Source of the DNA: CAYJRR01 sp964372275 [NCBI: uncultured bacterium] | GTDB taxonomy: Bacteria; CAYJRR01 | Reading direction: 5' to 3' | NCBI GenBank assembly: GCA_964372275.1 | Contig: CAYJRR010000102.1 | Coordinates: forward strand, 1-16,148 | DNA length: 16,148 nucleotides | Shown here: in pieces, positions 1 through 6,086 of the stretch | How positions within the stretch are numbered: position 1 is the first letter of the stretch | Layout: the number at the start of each line of letters is the position of its first letter | Made by a program: the position numbers and the translations under genes | Notes under the pieces: model-generated | What the model saw: only the letters and a program-made list of their open reading frames with translations | Told to the model about the DNA's origin: nothing | Database searches by the model: none

Positions 1-456
1 CTCGACGTGACGGAGATGTGCCCGGAGCGCCCGCGGACCCGACGGGCGACCCGCGCCGGTGCCGGCGGGGCCTCCGACCGCGGCCGCCGCGCGGGCGGCC
101 GCCTCCGGCGAGCGGGAGCCGCCGTGGGCTCCGACGATCCGCATCACCACGTCGCGGCTCCCGGGGGCGAACGCGGTGAAGCGCAGCCGCATCCCCGCCT
201 TCTCCCCCGTGGCCGGGTCGGGCTCGCTGCGCGCGCTTTCGACGACCGCCAGGGCTTCGAAGAGCGACTTGCCGTCGGGAAGGGTGGCGACGAAGTGCAC
301 CTCGCGGCCGGGGGCCAGCGGGCGCGTCGTCTTGATGAACAGGCCGGTCGGGGTGAGGTTCCCCGCGTACTTTTCGGCGAAGCGCTCGGCGCTTTCCGTC
401 TGGATCTGGATCTTGGCGACGCCCGGAGCGCGCGGGCCGCTGTCGTTCTCCGCCAT
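1..456 (-). CDS. PilZ-like domain protein, C-terminus cut by window edge
   Basis: The frame is open from an ATG at 456 to the window edge (152 codons, no stop), so the protein is partial. Residues about 12-110 resemble the PilZ-like domain common in myxobacteria and relatives (TIGR02266 type): KYAGNLTPTGLFIK, then LAPGREVHFVATLPDG, an AVVE strand and a GMRLRF strand. Such domains are usually cytoplasmic and tied to c-di-GMP signalling, motility or surface behaviour. The canonical RxxxR nucleotide-binding motif is not visible before the NLTPTG turn, so c-di-GMP binding is doubtful. After residue 110 the sequence becomes an Ala/Gly/Pro/Arg-rich linker, so a further domain may follow beyond the edge. 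It begins 13 bp after the dksA stop and is probably co-transcribed with dksA. No strong Shine-Dalgarno sequence is seen. The family call is by motif reading only. Confidence 0.7.
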   Translation of the reverse strand, partial: MAENDSGPRAPGVAKIQIQTESAERFAEKYAGNLTPTGLFIKTTRPLAPGREVHFVATLPDGKSLFEALAVVESARSEPDPATGEKAGMRLRFTAFAPGSRDVVMRIVGAHGGSRSPEAAARAAAAVGGPAGTGAGRPSGPRALRAHLRHVE

Positions 457-469
457 CGCTTGCCGGCCG

Positions 470-862
470 CTACCCTTCCGCGTACTCCTTTTCGCGCTGC
501 TCCTGGTCTTCCTTGCACTTCACGCAGAGGTCGGTCACCGGCCGGGCCTCGAGCCGCTTGATCCCGATCTCGTCACCGCACTCTTCGCACGTGCCGAAGC
601 TCCCCTCCTCGATCTTCGCCAGCGCCTTGTCGATCTTCTTGAAGAGGTAGCGCTCCCGGTCGCGAAGCCGGTAGACCATCGAGATGTCGGCCTCGGCCGA
701 GGCCTCGTCCCCTTCGTCGAGGACGTTGTCGGCCTTCACCTGTTCGATGGAGTCCTCCATCGTGTGCTTGGCGTTGGCCATCAGCTTCTTCTTCTCGAGA
801 AGGAGAAGCTCCTTGAACTTCTTCATGTCGCGCTGGTTCATTCGAGTTCCCGACCCCTTCAT
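470..862 (-). CDS. dksA: DksA/TraR-family RNA polymerase-binding regulator
   Basis: This 130-residue protein has the DksA layout: an N-terminal helix, a coiled coil (about 10-85) and a C4 zinc finger with Cys92, Cys95, Cys113 and Cys116 (CEEC and CVKC). The coiled-coil tip carries DEGDEAS at 49-55, matching the DxxDxA motif that DksA inserts into the RNA polymerase secondary channel, so an active ppGpp-partner DksA is likely rather than a mere zinc-finger relative. The family segment IEEGSFGTCEECG...RLEARPVTDLC is intact. The protein is slightly shorter than E. coli DksA (151). The start at 862 has AGAAGG about 10 nt upstream; Met8 (841) is an alternative start and better matches the usual N-terminus. 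A promoter-like element lies upstream (913-941). The gene lies 94 bp after speE and 13 bp before the PilZ-like gene. Confidence 0.93.
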   Translation of the reverse strand: MKGSGTRMNQRDMKKFKELLLLEKKKLMANAKHTMEDSIEQVKADNVLDEGDEASAEADISMVYRLRDRERYLFKKIDKALAKIEEGSFGTCEECGDEIGIKRLEARPVTDLCVKCKEDQEQREKEYAEG

Positions 863-912
863 CGGCCGTTGGCCTTCTTTGACCGGACGCCTCTCCCCCG
901 ATGCAGCCCATC

Positions 913-941
913 GTTATATCCGCGGCCCCGCGGAAGACCAA
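913..941 (-). promoter_or_regulatory. Candidate sigma70-type promoter of dksA
   Basis: Read on the minus strand there is TTGGTC (941-936), a 17-bp spacer and TATAAC (918-913). The predicted start near 905 gives a leader of about 43 nt to the dksA ATG. The spacer itself holds a GC-rich inverted repeat, TCCGCG-GGGC-CGCGGA. Spacing and -10 are good and -35 is moderate. It separates dksA transcription from the polyamine operon upstream. Confidence 0.5.
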
Positions 942-956
942 CCAAAAACGGCCGGG

Positions 957-1826
957 TCAGGCGCCGTCGACCAGGCGGCGGAACGAGCTCGGCAACACGA
1001 AGGCCGCCGGGTGCAGCTCGCGATTGTAGTAGCGGGTTTCGACCGGCCGCGTCGACGCCAGCGCATTCGCGGCCCCCTGCCCGACCGAGAGGTCGTTGCT
1101 ACAGAAGGCGAAGCTCCAGCAGCCGGTCGGATAGGTCGGCATGTGCGCCAGGTACATGCCGCGGTGGGTGAAGGCCCGGCCCAGCTCCGCGAAGATCTTG
1201 CGGATGATGTCGGGGTGCTGATGGGGGCTCTCGCTCTGGGCAACGAAGATCCCCCCTTTGCGGAGCGCCGCTGCGCAGTCCCGGTAGAACGGCGCCTGGA
1301 ACAGCCCGATCCCGGGTCCCACCGGATCGCAGGAGTCAATCAGGATGACGTCGTAGGACCCCTTCTTCTCCTTCACCCATTGGAGGCCGTCGACGGTGTG
1401 GATCGCGACCCGCGGGTCGGCGAGCTTGGCACTCACCGACGGCAGGAACTCGCGGGAGGCGTCGATCACCATCTTGTCGATCTCGACCAGGTCGACGTGG
1501 TCGGGGTCGTGCTTGAGCACCTCCCGCACCGTCCCACCGTCGCCGCCGCCGATGATCAGCACGTCCTTCGCCTTGCCGTGGGCGGTCATCGCCGGGTGGG
1601 CGAGCATCTCGTGGTACACGTACTCGTCGCGCTCGGTCACCATGAAGCAGCCGTCGAGCGCGAGCACCCGCCCCCAGCCCTTGCTCTCGAAGACCAAAAC
1701 CTCCTGGAAGGGGCTCTTGTCGCGGAAGAGGGTCTTCTCGACGGCGATTCCCAGTCGCGTGACCGGCTCGCCGGCCGTCGTCTCCCCGTGCCCTGCCGCG
1801 TACGCCTCGTCGAACCAGATCGACAT
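957..1826 (-). CDS. speE: Spermidine synthase-type aminopropyltransferase
   Basis: This 289-residue cytoplasmic enzyme transfers the aminopropyl group of decarboxylated SAM to an amine acceptor (putrescine in classical SpeE, agmatine in some thermophiles). Visible signatures are the N-terminal beta region with LALDGCFMVTERDEYVYHEML (57-75), the nucleotide-binding GGGDGG (93-98), the VEID strand (114-117), DSCDPVGP (164-171) with the catalytic Asp164, and MPTYPTGCWSF (229-239). The ATG at 1826 shares one base with the pdaD stop (TAATG) and is preceded by GGGGGAG inside the pdaD end, so the two are translationally coupled. Longer in-frame starts upstream would overlap all of pdaD and are not credible. 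Acceptor preference cannot be read from sequence alone; with pdaD in the same operon and no agmatinase visible, agmatine is a real alternative. Confidence 0.93.
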   Translation of the reverse strand: MSIWFDEAYAAGHGETTAGEPVTRLGIAVEKTLFRDKSPFQEVLVFESKGWGRVLALDGCFMVTERDEYVYHEMLAHPAMTAHGKAKDVLIIGGGDGGTVREVLKHDPDHVDLVEIDKMVIDASREFLPSVSAKLADPRVAIHTVDGLQWVKEKKGSYDVILIDSCDPVGPGIGLFQAPFYRDCAAALRKGGIFVAQSESPHQHPDIIRKIFAELGRAFTHRGMYLAHMPTYPTGCWSFAFCSNDLSVGQGAANALASTRPVETRYYNRELHPAAFVLPSSFRRLVDGA

Positions 1827-2332
1827 TACTTGCTCCCCCAGCCCGACCACCACAGGGTGATCGCGGCGAACGCCGCGCCGTTCTTCACCACCTGGTGCTC
1901 CGCCGAGACCGAGATCAGCTCCTTGATCTCGCGGTTGCGCGTCGCGAACCCCTGGCGCGCCATCTCGCGGACGTGCTCCTCGGCCTCCTTCGCCCGTTCG
2001 CCGATCGCGTGGTACTCCATGATCAGCCCCGCCTGCGACGGGTCGTGCGGGACGGCGCACGCCACCGCCGCCGACAGCCACTGCCCGGGCACGTTGGAGG
2101 TCTGCGCCGCGTAGGCCACCGGCACCAGCGCCCCGCCCGGAAGCCGCATCGGCTTCACCCGCTTGCACGACGGCGGAACGATCGACGACATCTTCACCAG
2201 ATTGGTGTCGCCGATCCCGGCGGCGAGCAGCGCCCCGTCGAAGGCGTTGAGCTCGGTGAACCCCTCCGCGGTGCCGGCGCACGGCCAGTAGAGGTCGGGG
2301 ACCTGGGGGAACAAGGCGTTCGTCTTCGACAT
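1826..2332 (-). CDS. pdaD: Pyruvoyl-dependent arginine decarboxylase proenzyme
   Basis: PdaD decarboxylates arginine to agmatine using a pyruvoyl group formed by self-cleavage, not PLP. The 168-residue length fits the family. GDTNLVKMSSIVPPSC (41-56) is the processing site: cleavage is expected between Ser49 and Ser50, with Ser50 becoming the pyruvoyl of the alpha chain. The catalytic Glu corresponds to Glu106 in LIMEYHAIG. The C-terminal EHQVVKNGAAFAAITLWW is typical of the family. The ATG at 2332 has AGGAGAG about 8 nt upstream. It lies between speD and speE, so the three supply both substrates and the transferase of a polyamine route starting from arginine. Confidence 0.93.
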   Translation of the reverse strand: MSKTNALFPQVPDLYWPCAGTAEGFTELNAFDGALLAAGIGDTNLVKMSSIVPPSCKRVKPMRLPGGALVPVAYAAQTSNVPGQWLSAAVACAVPHDPSQAGLIMEYHAIGERAKEAEEHVREMARQGFATRNREIKELISVSAEHQVVKNGAAFAAITLWWSGWGSK

Positions 2333-2390
2333 CGGTGGCTCTCTCCTAACGAATCGATCGGCTCACGGCCGTCACGGAATACGGGGGATC

Positions 2391-2412
2391 GCGGGCGCCG
2401 TCGGGCACCCGC
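2391..2412 (-). other. Stable hairpin between speD and pdaD
   Basis: On the minus strand GCGGGTGCC and GGCGCCCGC flank a CGAC tetraloop: a 9-bp stem with one G-T pair. No T-run follows, so it is not a standard terminator. It may set mRNA stability or processing between the upstream (regulator, speD) and downstream (pdaD, speE) halves. The rest of the 105-bp gap holds only the pdaD ribosome binding site. Confidence 0.4.
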
Positions 2413-2437
2413 CGTCGAGACCCAACAGGCGAACAGC

Positions 2438-2842
2438 CTAGCCGGCGGTGACCCGCGTCTCGCCGACCACCTTCAGGAGCCGGTGCTTCGGCATCCGCAG
2501 GTTGCCGCGCTTCACCTCGAGGATCTTCACCTTCTGGGCGCCGAACCGCTCCTTGAGCAGCTCGTGGGCCACGTACGGATCGACGGTGTCGCCGCAGGTG
2601 AAGATGTCGACCGCGGCGAAGCCGTGCTCCGGCCAGGTGTGGATCGCGAGATGGCTCTCGGAGATCACCACCACGCCCGAGACGCCGATCGGGTTGAACC
2701 CGTGGAAGACGCTCTTGATGATGGTGGCGCCGCACGCTTCGGCGGCATCGTTCAAGTTCTGCTCTACGCGCGAGACGTCGTTGATCGACGCGACGTCACA
2801 TTCGTAGAACTCCAGGAGCAGGTGCTTTCCCAGGCTGGTCAA
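2438..2842 (-). CDS. speD: S-adenosylmethionine decarboxylase proenzyme (small prokaryotic type)
   Basis: SpeD makes decarboxylated SAM, the aminopropyl donor used by SpeE. With the TTG start at 2842 the protein has 134 residues, right for the class 1B enzyme, and begins [16 protein letters not shown], in register with family N-termini. Ser63 in [12 protein letters not shown] (61-72) is the self-cleavage and pyruvoyl residue; His68 and Cys83 (FTCGD) are the other expected active-site residues. AGGAGG lies about 12 nt before TTG. An ATG at 2974 would add 44 residues overlapping the upstream regulator gene and is rejected. The last 20 or so residues, after EVKRGNL, are basic and variable. It starts 35 bp after the regulator stop, in the same operon. 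Confidence 0.93.
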   Translation of the reverse strand: MTSLGKHLLLEFYECDVASINDVSRVEQNLNDAAEACGATIIKSVFHGFNPIGVSGVVVISESHLAIHTWPEHGFAAVDIFTCGDTVDPYVAHELLKERFGAQKVKILEVKRGNLRMPKHRLLKVVGETRVTAG

Positions 2843-2877
2843 TTTCTTTTCTTCCCTCCTCGTGGCTCGTGCGGCGG

Positions 2878-3417
2878 TCAGTGCGTCGGTGGATTCGTCA
2901 CCCAGATCAGCTTCGCCTCCCGCGCCGCGCGGTTCTCGATCCAGTGCGGCGCGTTCGGGTAGAAGGAGAAGCACTCCCCGGCCTTCACCAGGTGGTCGAC
3001 CCCGTCGAGCACCAGCACGATCTCGCCGGTGATGACGTAGCCGACCTCCTCCCCCTCGTGCATCTTGTCCATCACCGTCCGCCCACCGGGCCCGAGGGTG
3101 ACGAACGCCGGGTCGATCGATCGGTTGATGGCGCGGGGGACGAGCAGCTCGAACCGGACCTTGTCGCTGCTCTCGGCCGCCAGGACGCGGGCCTGCCGGC
3201 CGAAGACGACACGCTCGCTCTTGTAGCCGCGGAAGAAGTCGGCGAGCGAAACGCCGAGCACGTCGAGGATCTGGGTGAGCGTGGCGATCGAGGGGGAGGT
3301 GGCGTCGTTCTCGAGCTGGGAGATGAACCCCTTGGTCAGATCGGTACGGTTCGCCAGCTCCTCCTGCGTCATCTGCTGGGCGAGCCTCAACGCCTTGATG
3401 CGCTGACCGATGTCCAT
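2878..3417 (-). CDS. HTH (XRE)-cupin transcriptional regulator of the polyamine operon
   Basis: This 179-residue two-domain regulator has an XRE helix-turn-helix at about 5-58 ([18 protein letters not shown], then [11 protein letters not shown]) and a C-terminal cupin at about 105-175 with [14 protein letters not shown] (His120 and acidic neighbours) and PHWIEN (His158). The architecture is that of PuuR-type and other HTH-cupin repressors or activators that sense small metabolites. As first gene of the speD-pdaD-speE operon it probably senses a polyamine or precursor and controls its own transcription; this is inferred from position and from the operators at 3577-3602 and 3633-3649. The ATG at 3417 gives the standard MDIGQRIK start. 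The frame is open upstream to 3564, but that part has no family similarity. The ribosome binding site is weak (AAAGGG very close to ATG). Confidence 0.9.
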   Translation of the reverse strand: MDIGQRIKALRLAQQMTQEELANRTDLTKGFISQLENDATSPSIATLTQILDVLGVSLADFFRGYKSERVVFGRQARVLAAESSDKVRFELLVPRAINRSIDPAFVTLGPGGRTVMDKMHEGEEVGYVITGEIVLVLDGVDHLVKAGECFSFYPNAPHWIENRAAREAKLIWVTNPPTH

Positions 3418-3433
3418 GGGCCCTTTGATCGAC

Positions 3434-3454
3434 GCCGCCTCCGGTGAAGGCGGC
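3434..3454 (-). other. Hairpin just upstream of the regulator start
   Basis: GCCGCCT and AGGCGGC form a 7-bp stem around a 7-nt loop, ending 17 nt before the regulator ATG on the minus strand. It contains a GGAGG-like stretch, so it could limit ribosome access. No functional evidence beyond position. Confidence 0.35.
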
Positions 3455-3537
3455 TCCTTGCGGATGGCCGATATGCCGAGAACGTTGTCCAACGCGCGCT
3501 GTACTCTCCGTCTCGTTCCGAACCTTCTGATGACTCC

Positions 3538-3556
3538 AAAAACCGCGATTTCGCGG
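3538..3556 (-). terminator. Terminator-like hairpin in the operon leader
   Basis: On the minus strand CCGCG-AAAT-CGCGG is followed directly by TTTTT. The stem is short (5 GC pairs plus a possible G-U) but the layout is that of an intrinsic terminator. It lies after the predicted promoter (3646-3674) and about 120 nt before the regulator ATG, so it would stop transcripts in the leader. No upstream gene needs a terminator here: lpxH ends at 3803 and the promoter lies between. Confidence 0.45.
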
Positions 3557-3576
3557 CGCTGCACCCGGTTTGCGGC

Positions 3577-3602
3577 CTAAACAAAAAGTTTAGTGAGACT
3601 AA
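3577..3602. promoter_or_regulatory. Candidate operator 1 for the HTH-cupin regulator
   Basis: CTAAAC-AAAAA-GTTTAG (3577-3593) is a perfect inverted repeat. It runs into a second overlapping one, TTAGT-GAG-ACTAA (3590-3602). The half-site is the same as in the repeat at 3633-3649 but with the arms in reverse order. It lies in the predicted transcribed leader, 56 bp centre-to-centre from operator 2. Confidence 0.6.
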
Positions 3603-3632
3603 GTCCTGCGGTTCAGCCTCAGAAAACAATTT

Positions 3633-3649
3633 GTTTAGTGGCCCTAAAC
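3633..3649. promoter_or_regulatory. Candidate operator 2, overlapping the -10 region
   Basis: GTTTAG-TGGCC-CTAAAC is a perfect 6-bp inverted repeat with a 5-bp spacer. It covers most of the predicted -10 (3646-3651) and the likely start site, a placement expected for repression. Locally AT-rich half-sites stand out in a GC-rich genome. Confidence 0.65.
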
Positions 3650-3674
3650 TACCAAGGGCGATCCCACCTGTCAA
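3646..3674 (-). promoter_or_regulatory. Candidate promoter of the regulator-speD-pdaD-speE operon
   Basis: On the minus strand a consensus -35 TTGACA (3674-3669) is followed by a 17-bp spacer and a weak -10, TAGTTT (3651-3646). The predicted start near 3639 leaves a leader of about 220 nt holding operator 1, the terminator-like hairpin and the start-proximal hairpin. Nothing gene-like is seen in the remaining 3675-3802. Confidence 0.55.
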
Positions 3675-3802
3675 CGAACTTTTTTCGCCGGGCCTCAGAG
3701 TTCCCGAGCCATGGCGCGAGGATACCCGAGGGCGGTGCGCTCCCTCGCCCTCCGGTCTTCACCCTAGGTTGTAGGAAAATCCCACACGGTCCGAGCGGCG
3801 TC

Positions 3803-4564
3803 TCAACTCTGGACGGCGATCGCTCCGGTCGGCCGGTCCGAGCGCCGGAGGTGGAACCGCTCCCCGTCGAACAGCAGATGGGTGAAGTTCTCGACCCAAT
3901 CGCCACAGTTGGCGAAGGTGCCGCGGCGGCCCTCGTGGTCGAGGGTTTCGAGCGCCGGCTCGTGGGAATGGCCGAAGATTGCCGCGTCGAAGCCGTCGGC
4001 GAACGCCCGGCGGGCGCGCGCGCGGAAGAGCTCGTTGAGCCGTTGGCCGCGACCTGGGCGATAGGCGCGGCTGGTGTCGCTCGCCAGGCGCGCCACCGCC
4101 ATCGCCCACGAGGGCGGCACGACCGATCCGATCGCCGTCGTCACCGGATTGCGGAGCAGCCGGTGGAGGAGGCGGTAGCCGTGGTCGGCGGGGTCGGCGA
4201 GGTCGCCGTGGCAGAGCAGGATCCGCTTCCCGGCGACCCGGACCTCCCCCTCCCCCACGAACGTCTCGAACCGGAACGCCCCGCGAAACGCCTCGGCGAT
4301 GCGGAACTCGTGGTTCCCCTCGACGTAGGCGAGCCGCATCCCGGATCGGGCCAGCTCGTCGAAGGCGGCCAGCGCCGGGAGGTGCTGCCAGTAGACGACC
4401 CCACGGAACCCCCAGAAGAAGTCGAACAGGTCCCCGACGACGAACATCGCGTCGACCCTCCCCTTCCAGGAACGAAGGAATTCGGCGAACGGGGCGGTGC
4501 GCGGGTCGTCGATCCCCTGGAGGTGGACGTCGCTGACGAAGACGGCGGTGCGCGGCTCGTTCAA
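3803..4564 (-). CDS. lpxH: UDP-2,3-diacylglucosamine pyrophosphatase (LpxH-type)
   Basis: LpxH hydrolyses UDP-2,3-diacylglucosamine to lipid X and UMP on the cytoplasmic face of the inner membrane, early in lipid A synthesis. The 253-residue protein shows all calcineurin-like metallophosphoesterase motifs in order: SDVHLQ (Asp12, His14), GDLFDFFWG (Asp45), EGNHEF (Asn84, His85), CHGD (His119) and GHSHEP (His199, His201). The DFFWGFRG...VEGNHEF spacing fits LpxH rather than general phosphodiesterases. The start is a TTG at 4564 with AGGA about 10 nt upstream; the motifs begin at residue 11, so no later start is possible. It is divergent from the tRNA gene. No terminator is obvious downstream. 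Related pyrophosphatases of the same fold are the main alternative. Confidence 0.85.
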   Translation of the reverse strand: MNEPRTAVFVSDVHLQGIDDPRTAPFAEFLRSWKGRVDAMFVVGDLFDFFWGFRGVVYWQHLPALAAFDELARSGMRLAYVEGNHEFRIAEAFRGAFRFETFVGEGEVRVAGKRILLCHGDLADPADHGYRLLHRLLRNPVTTAIGSVVPPSWAMAVARLASDTSRAYRPGRGQRLNELFRARARRAFADGFDAAIFGHSHEPALETLDHEGRRGTFANCGDWVENFTHLLFDGERFHLRRSDRPTGAIAVQS

Positions 4565-4586
4565 CGGCCGCGGATCCTAACTCCCT

Positions 4587-4614
4587 TTGACAGCCGTCGG
4601 CACCCGGCTATCAT
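4587..4614 (+). promoter_or_regulatory. Sigma70-type promoter of tRNA-Val
   Basis: TTGACA (4587-4592), a 16-bp spacer and TATCAT (4609-4614) sit just before the tRNA, putting the start near 4621, about 8 nt from the mature 5' end. A consensus -35 and short leader are typical of stable RNA genes. Confidence 0.75.
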
Positions 4615-4628
4615 GGGCCGCCTTTTCC

Positions 4629-4702
4629 GGGGTCTTAGCTCAGTTGGTTAGAGCGCTTCCTTGACATGGAAGAGGTCAGAGGTTCGACTCCTCTAGACCC
4701 CA
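4629..4702 (+). tRNA. tRNA-Val (anticodon GAC)
   Basis: A full cloverleaf folds by eye: acceptor GGGGTCT/AGACCCC (4629-4635, 4695-4701) with 7 of 7 pairs, D-arm GCTC/GAGC, anticodon stem CTTCC/GGAAG with loop TTGACAT (GAC at 4663-4665, reads GTC and GTT), variable loop AGGTC, T-arm AGAGG/CCTCT with loop TTCGACT, discriminator A4702. The CCA end is not fully encoded (ACCC follows), so it must be added after processing. No terminator lies before the radical SAM gene that starts 13 bp later. Confidence 0.97.
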
Positions 4703-4715
4703 CCCGAGCGGCTCG

Positions 4716-6086
4716 ATGTCGAAACCCTCCGCGCGAAAACGCCACGTGCGACGCGCGGCCCGTACCGATCGTATTGCGCTGGCCTTCGCCGACGAGGCGG
4801 GGCGCCTCTACGAGCACCCCACGCTCGACGCGGCCATCTGCGTCGGGACGTCGCCGCGGGCCGCGCCGCCGGGGACGTTCCGCCCGGTGCCGGACGCCGG
4901 GACGAGCGCCAACGTCGCTTCGCTACCGGGCCGATTGCCGGTCGGTGTCGACCGGGCGACGGGCAAGGTCGAAGTGGTCGAGTCGGTACGGATGGGCGCG
5001 CGGTCGATCCGGCCGGTGGCGGTGGCGGCCCTGTTCCCTCCCGGCTGGACCCGCACCCACCTCCCCGCCTACCACACTCGCGGGCTCTCCCCCGTCCTCC
5101 CGCTCTACGCCTACGCGGCGGCGGGGTTCGCCGGCGGCACGCTCGTCGGCGCCGCGATTCGCACCGATCGGAGGAGGCACTGGGATCCGTCGCTCTACAG
5201 CACACCCGATCTCGACGACCGGATCCGGGCCCGGATCGCACGCGACCCCGGAAACCGCGTCCTCGACCAGGTCGCCCGCTGCGCGCACGAGTACCGCTGC
5301 TTCACCGCCCAGAACGTCTTCTACGAGCGGTGGGAAGGGGCGATCCCGCTCTCGCCGGCCTGCAACGCCGCCTGCGTCGGCTGCATCTCCGAGCAGGACC
5401 CCGAGACCGGACCGCCGCCGTCGCAGTGGCGGATTGCCGTCGGACCGGAGGTCGACGAATGCGTGCGCGTCGCCGCCTCCCATTTCGCCGCGGCAGGAAG
5501 CGAGGCGATCGTCTCCTGGGGACAGGGCTGCGAAGGGGAGCCGCTGCTGCGCGCCGACGCCATCGCCGACGCCTGCCGAGACGTTCGACGCCGGACCTCG
5601 TCCGGCACGCTGCACGTGAACACCAACGGCAGCCGGCCCGAGGTGTACGCGGGCCTGCGCGAAGCCGGCCTCGACTCGGTGCGCATCTCGCTCAACGCCG
5701 CGGAGAAGACGGCCTACGAGGCCTACTACCGGCCGACTGGCTACGGCTGGGAGGCGGTCGCGCGCGGCGTCGCCGAGGCCAAGCGGGTGGGCCTTTTCGT
5801 CTCGCTCAACCTGCTCCTGTTCCCCGGCTTCAACGACCGGCCGCGGCAGGCGGAGGCGCTCGTCGACCTGGTGGCCGCGGCAAAGCCCGACCTGATCCAG
5901 ACACGGAACCTATCCATCGACCCCGACGCCTACCTCGGCTGCCTGCCGCCCGAGGAAGGGGAGCCGATCGGGATCGAGACGCTGCTGCGACGGTTGGTGG
6001 CGGCACGGCCGGGCTTGAAGATCGGAAACTTCAACGTCCCGCGCGAAGCGTTCGACGAGCCCCTGCTCGCCGCGGAGCTCGCGTGA
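4716..6086 (+). CDS. Radical SAM enzyme of unknown substrate
   Basis: In this 456-residue protein the radical SAM core spans about 210-440. Cys216, Cys220 and Cys223 (CNAACVGC) form the CxxxCxxC motif for the 4Fe-4S cluster; WGQGCEGEPLL (269-278) resembles the GGEP SAM-binding motif, followed by LHVNTNGS (299-306) and VRISLNAAE (322-330). The barrel part resembles the MoaA/NirJ/PqqE-like group. The first 200 or so residues are not a domain I recognise: they contain LYEHPTLDAAICVG, a Pro-rich stretch and two more cysteines (189, 195) close to the core. No C-terminal SPASM cysteine cluster is seen. It starts 13 bp after the tRNA with no obvious promoter or strong ribosome binding site, and the next gene overlaps it by 4 bp. 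A GTG at codon 11 is an alternative start. Substrate and pathway are unknown; the tRNA and pseudouridine synthase neighbours make RNA modification a guess only. Confidence 0.85.
   Translation: MSKPSARKRHVRRAARTDRIALAFADEAGRLYEHPTLDAAICVGTSPRAAPPGTFRPVPDAGTSANVASLPGRLPVGVDRATGKVEVVESVRMGARSIRPVAVAALFPPGWTRTHLPAYHTRGLSPVLPLYAYAAAGFAGGTLVGAAIRTDRRRHWDPSLYSTPDLDDRIRARIARDPGNRVLDQVARCAHEYRCFTAQNVFYERWEGAIPLSPACNAACVGCISEQDPETGPPPSQWRIAVGPEVDECVRVAASHFAAAGSEAIVSWGQGCEGEPLLRADAIADACRDVRRRTSSGTLHVNTNGSRPEVYAGLREAGLDSVRISLNAAEKTAYEAYYRPTGYGWEAVARGVAEAKRVGLFVSLNLLLFPGFNDRPRQAEALVDLVAAAKPDLIQTRNLSIDPDAYLGCLPPEEGEPIGIETLLRRLVAARPGLKIGNFNVPREAFDEPLLAAELA

Noticed and set aside
1-20. Nextera adapter at the left end
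   Set aside because: CGGAGATGTG at 11-20 and CTCG at 1-4 match the transposon end, but the bases between and after do not, and the coding frame continues through.
684-2114. Long plus-strand open frame across dksA, speE and pdaD
   Set aside because: It is antisense to three clearly recognisable genes, has no family features and is Arg/His/Val-rich, as expected of a GC-rich shadow frame.
3418-3564. Longer HTH-cupin protein starting at 3564
   Set aside because: The extra 49 codons have no family similarity and span the terminator-like hairpin and leader.
3418-3640. SAM or polyamine riboswitch in the leader
   Set aside because: Only isolated hairpins are seen; I recognise no conserved riboswitch core.
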